Source: Psychrobacter celer
GTDB lineage: Bacteria > Pseudomonadota > Gammaproteobacteria > Pseudomonadales > Moraxellaceae
Direction: 5' to 3'
DNA: 64,000 nucleotides
Assembly: GCF_016107555.1 (NCBI RefSeq)
Contig: NZ_JABASU010000005.1
Location: 1 to 64,000 of the forward strand
The notes under the pieces were generated by a model, which worked only from the letters and a program-made list of their open reading frames with translations, did no database searches and was not told the origin of the DNA. Positions within the stretch are counted from its first letter, which is position 1; every line of letters starts with the position of its first letter. Position numbers and translations under genes: made by a program. Below are positions 60,708-64,000 of the stretch, one piece after another.

Positions 60708-63359
60708 ATGTCGCTCTATCAGCTCAAATCTCAGTTTCAAGACCAGTTGCGTCCCATAAGCGATACATTGGCTAAGTCAGGATGCAGCGCCAATCAAGTG
60801 ACGATATCTGCTGTGATACTCAGCCTAGGGACGGCCTATGTGATTGCCAAGCCTGCGGCACACCATCAGGCGCTTTGGGCGCTGCTACCGTCGTCGCTGT
60901 TTGTGCGTATGGCGCTCAATGCCATCGATGGCATGATGGCGCGTGAGCATGCACAGGCATCTGCGCTGGGCGGTGTGCTCAATGAAGCAGGTGACATTAT
61001 TGCCGATACGGCGCTCATCAGCAGCTTGCTACCTCATAGCGCTCAGTCAAGCTGTCCATCTAAAAATGTGATTGACCAACAGGCTCATCAGCAGCGTCAT
61101 GTCTTTGTGCTGATGATACTGAGTGTCAGCACTGAGCTGATAGCCATCGCCTGCGATGCTGCGGTGGGCGCTCGAGCCAATCAAGGGCCGCTGGGCAAAA
61201 GTGACCGTGCGTTTGTGTTGGGCGTGCTTGGGGCGGCAAAAAGCCTTAGCGTACCGATATCATTGTCTCATCGCTCAGCAAGTCCGTTTTTTATGCTAAT
61301 AGAAATACTACTGCTAAAAACGTGCCTCAATCGTCTGCGCTATATGGCTGCATTGTATCTACAGCATCAGCCGCCTGTACCGCGCTCAGCCCATACTACT
61401 TTGGAGTCCCAGACCATGTCTTCTGATTTTATAAATATAAATGATACAGCGGCGCAGGATATGCCAGCCTCTCCTAGTGCGGCGACAGAAGTATTACAAG
61501 CTGCCGTGATAGAAGGCGAGAGCTGCTATAACGCGTATGATGGCACGGCGATTTATTACCGTTATTGGCTAACGATGCCTATTGAGCAGTTAAAAAACGC
61601 CGATCAATGCTTACGGCAAGTGATTTTGTTGCACCGTGGTCATGAGCATTCAGGACGTCTGGCAGAGCTGGGGCAGCAGTTTGCAGCGGCAGGCTATCAG
61701 GTGTTTGCGTGGGATGCGCGCGGCAATGGCCGATCAGGCGGTATCAAAGATCATGCCGAGAGTGTCACCGAGCTTGAGCGCGATTTAAATGACTTTGTTC
61801 AGCTGGTGATGGGACAAACCGGCATCGCCATCGACGACACACTAATCGTCGCCAGTAGTATCGGTGCCGTGCTTGCCGCCGCGTGGGTGCATGATTATGC
61901 GCCCAACATCCGCGGCATGATACTCGGCACACCTGCGCTCAAGATACGTCTGTATCTGCCTTTTGCCATACCGTCGCTAAAGGTAGCGCGTACGCTTGGG
62001 CTGATGTCACGCGTCAGCAGCTACGTCAAAGCGCAAGTACTCACCCATGACCAAGACGCGCAGCACGCCTACAATGCCGACCCGCTGATCTCTAGCAGCA
62101 TCTCAACCGACCTGCTGATCGACACGCACGCGACCGGTCAGCGTCTGCTCGATGATGCAGAGGCCATCACCGTACCGACCTTTGTCTTGTGTGCTGGCAA
62201 AGATTATGTGGTAGATAAGCAAGCAGAGCGGACATTTTATGAGGCGATCAATAGTTCAAGCAAACGCTGGCAGCTGTATCCTGATAGCTACCATGCCATC
62301 TTTCATGAGACCAACAAAGCCGACGTGTTTGCCGACTGTCTAGCGTTTGCCGAGGAGGTATTTAGCACACCGGTACAAACAGTGGATTTAAGAGCGGCGC
62401 ATTTGCATAGCGCTAGCAAAGACAAGGTCGATCGACTGGCCATCAAGCCATTTAATCCAAGCTTTGCGCTAACTCGGTTGGCGATGCAAAAATTTGGTCA
62501 TGTCAGCGATGCGATCGCCACAGGGCTTGAGCATGGCTTTGACTCAGGGCATTCGCTCGATCATGTCTATCAAAACCAGCCTAGTGGCCAAAACAAGTTT
62601 GGTCAAGCGGTCGATAAATTCTATCTTAACAACATCGGCTGGCAAGGCATTCGTATCCGCCGCGAGCATATATTAGAGCTGGCGCGTACCGCACTGACAG
62701 CTATCGAAGACAACAACCCCCAAGGTAAAAAACCAAGTAGCTCTAAGCGCTATCAACCAAAGCTGCTAGATATCGCCAGTGGCCATGGTTATTATGCATT
62801 TGATCTGTTGACGGAATTTACGGGACTACAAGCTGAGCTGCGAGATTATGAGGTACATAATATTCAAGCGCTACAAGCAAAAGCTGAACGCTTAGGTATC
62901 ACTGATCGAGTGGTGGTCAGGCAGCAGGACGCTTTTGACCCTGCCAGTTATACGCAGGCCGTGCAGGAGGATAGTGTCACCGCATCATCACTACACATGT
63001 CATCATCAAACAACGCAAAATCTGATGCAGGGTTTGATATCGCTATCGTCTCTGGATTGTTTGAGCTGTTTTCTGACAACCGCTTACTCGAGACTGCATT
63101 AGCAGGTATTTATGATAACTTAAACACAAATGGCTACCTGATTTATACCAATCAACCATGGCACCCTGAGCAAGAGTTTATCAGTAAAACCTTAAACAAC
63201 CATCGCGGCCGTGACTGGGTGATGCGTTGCCGCTCACAAGCGGAGATGGACCAGCTGATCAGGCAGGCAGGCTTTCAAAAAGTCAGCATGCGTATCGATC
63301 GTTTTGGTATCTTTACAGTGTCGCTGGCGGTAAAGGTCGCCCCGCTCGATGACAAATAA
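60708..63359 (+). CDS. Fusion: CDP-alcohol phosphatidyltransferase + alpha/beta hydrolase + methyltransferase (YnbA-YnbC type)
   Basis: An 883-aa protein with three parts. Residues 1 to about 215 form a CDP-alcohol phosphatidyltransferase membrane domain; its active motif reads N71xxD74G..A78R79...G88xxxN92xxxD96, with Asn at two of the four usual Asp positions. About residues 250-560 form an alpha/beta hydrolase (HRGHEHSGRL, DARGNGRSGG, nucleophile in ASSIGAVLAA near 382-387, late DSYHAIF). About 600-883 form a class I methyltransferase (LLDIASGHGYYAF near 686). E. coli has the first part as YnbA and the other two as YnbC, so this looks like a ynbA-ynbC fusion. The ATG at 60708 (MSLYQLK) fits YnbA N-termini; a GTG at 60696 is possible. 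It overlaps the next gene by 11 bases. Confidence 0.88.
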   Translation: MSLYQLKSQFQDQLRPISDTLAKSGCSANQVTISAVILSLGTAYVIAKPAAHHQALWALLPSSLFVRMALNAIDGMMAREHAQASALGGVLNEAGDIIADTALISSLLPHSAQSSCPSKNVIDQQAHQQRHVFVLMILSVSTELIAIACDAAVGARANQGPLGKSDRAFVLGVLGAAKSLSVPISLSHRSASPFFMLIEILLLKTCLNRLRYMAALYLQHQPPVPRSAHTTLESQTMSSDFININDTAAQDMPASPSAATEVLQAAVIEGESCYNAYDGTAIYYRYWLTMPIEQLKNADQCLRQVILLHRGHEHSGRLAELGQQFAAAGYQVFAWDARGNGRSGGIKDHAESVTELERDLNDFVQLVMGQTGIAIDDTLIVASSIGAVLAAAWVHDYAPNIRGMILGTPALKIRLYLPFAIPSLKVARTLGLMSRVSSYVKAQVLTHDQDAQHAYNADPLISSSISTDLLIDTHATGQRLLDDAEAITVPTFVLCAGKDYVVDKQAERTFYEAINSSSKRWQLYPDSYHAIFHETNKADVFADCLAFAEEVFSTPVQTVDLRAAHLHSASKDKVDRLAIKPFNPSFALTRLAMQKFGHVSDAIATGLEHGFDSGHSLDHVYQNQPSGQNKFGQAVDKFYLNNIGWQGIRIRREHILELARTALTAIEDNNPQGKKPSSSKRYQPKLLDIASGHGYYAFDLLTEFTGLQAELRDYEVHNIQALQAKAERLGITDRVVVRQQDAFDPASYTQAVQEDSVTASSLHMSSSNNAKSDAGFDIAIVSGLFELFSDNRLLETALAGIYDNLNTNGYLIYTNQPWHPEQEFISKTLNNHRGRDWVMRCRSQAEMDQLIRQAGFQKVSMRIDRFGIFTVSLAVKVAPLDDK

Positions 63360-64000
63360 GCACACAACATATGAGCGTGTGCAGCTGTTTTCGGGAGGCG
63401 GCTCGCGCTTTGCCTATTATCTGGGCAGTTATGCCGCGCTGGTCGCCCATGATTTGAGGCCAGATATGATCATAGGTACTTGCGGCGGTAGCCTCTCGGC
63501 GTATTTGGTACATCTTGCGCCTGAGCCAAAAGACTTGCAAGCACTGCTGTATAGCCATGAGCTGTATACCGCTATTTGTGCAATCAGGCATGTCAGGCCA
63601 GATGAAGCAAATAGACGATTAAAAATGCGCTATATAACGCAGGCCATACAGCGTTGGCGCTTAGCAAGCAAGCAAAGCACCAAACCGCAACGCTCATCGC
63701 CAGCCAGCTATGAGCAGCTACTCGCAGAGCTGCAGCAATTGGCCATGTTTCGTATCGATGATGAGCGGTATTGGCTCGATGCGCTATCTGGTGTTGTCAA
63801 TGAGCGTAATGAGCGTAGAGACAAGAGTGCCTGTGGTCATAAGCGTATTCAAAGCACCAAGCAAGCCATACCTGAGGTTGCCATCATCGCCAGCCGTCTG
63901 CAAAAAGCCTCTGGGGTTGACAGCGCGTGGCCACCTGCCTCATATACGGGGGCGGGTCCAGCAGCAGTATTGCAAGAGTTGTTATTTGCCTCGCCGCGTG
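63349..64000 (+). CDS. Patatin-like protein (partial, runs off the window)
   Basis: An open frame of 217 codons with no stop before the window end. The start MTNKHTTYERVQLFSGGGSRFAYYLG has the oxyanion-hole glycine loop of patatin-like phospholipases (GGGSR, residues 16-20; quoted to twenty below the limit in parts), and IIGTCGGSLSA stands where the nucleophile elbow GxSxG is expected, with Cys45 in place of Ser. The catalytic Asp is not yet reached. It overlaps the fusion gene by 11 bases, so translation is probably coupled and the proteins probably act on the same lipid. A real change or loss of hydrolase activity is possible. Confidence 0.75.
   Translation, partial: MTNKHTTYERVQLFSGGGSRFAYYLGSYAALVAHDLRPDMIIGTCGGSLSAYLVHLAPEPKDLQALLYSHELYTAICAIRHVRPDEANRRLKMRYITQAIQRWRLASKQSTKPQRSSPASYEQLLAELQQLAMFRIDDERYWLDALSGVVNERNERRDKSACGHKRIQSTKQAIPEVAIIASRLQKASGVDSAWPPASYTGAGPAAVLQELLFASPR

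Overview
The window reads as chromosomal DNA of a Moraxellaceae gammaproteobacterium, most likely Psychrobacter. This rests on protein character, a fused nuoCD gene, a dut-algC-argB order like that of pseudomonads, split ubiH-type hydroxylases and many recurring intergenic repeats. I ran no database search, so the genus is an inference. Most of the window is ordinary core genome on both strands, with a few accessory or odd loci.

Layout. 1-3.7 kb: the 3' end of a 5S rRNA gene with its terminator (end of an rRNA operon), an AT-rich orphan gene of about 570 codons, an OsmC-type protein, a flavodoxin-like protein and a frameshifted DUF938 methyltransferase gene. 3.7-14.1 kb: ppc, katE, a two-gene unit (a secreted 769-aa protein and a DUF3142 protein), an MBL-fold hydrolase and three identical tRNA-Lys genes with a clear promoter. 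14.2-23.2 kb: macAB efflux genes, leuS-lptE-holA, and an ArsC/Spx-like protein. 23.3-31.2 kb: a small secreted protein behind a 60-bp palindrome, then, on the minus strand, mgtE, dut, algC, argB and a small membrane protein, plus rep.

32.2-48.5 kb holds the complete complex I operon nuoA-B-CD-E-F-G-H-I-J-K-L-M-N. Several genes are translationally coupled, and NuoA, NuoG and NuoK are longer than usual. 48.6-60.5 kb: a 266-bp MITE-like element, fpr, an unknown gene, a TonB-like gene with mscS, ybeZ and ybeY separated by a repeat, two ubiquinone-pathway FAD hydroxylases, two OmpA-like lipoproteins and lysO.

60.7-64 kb is the most unusual locus. One long gene joins a CDP-alcohol phosphatidyltransferase (YnbA-like) to an alpha/beta hydrolase plus methyltransferase (YnbC-like). 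It overlaps a patatin-like gene that runs off the window end and has Cys where the catalytic Ser is expected. This looks like an uncharacterised lipid-modifying system.

At the DNA level, a family of short elements with ends close to AGGGCGTGTTGAATATTCA recurs between genes at 12.8, 23.3, 29.0, 48.7, 53.7 and 57.0 kb. Two copies share an internal hairpin with one covarying base pair. I found no CRISPR array, transposase or prophage.
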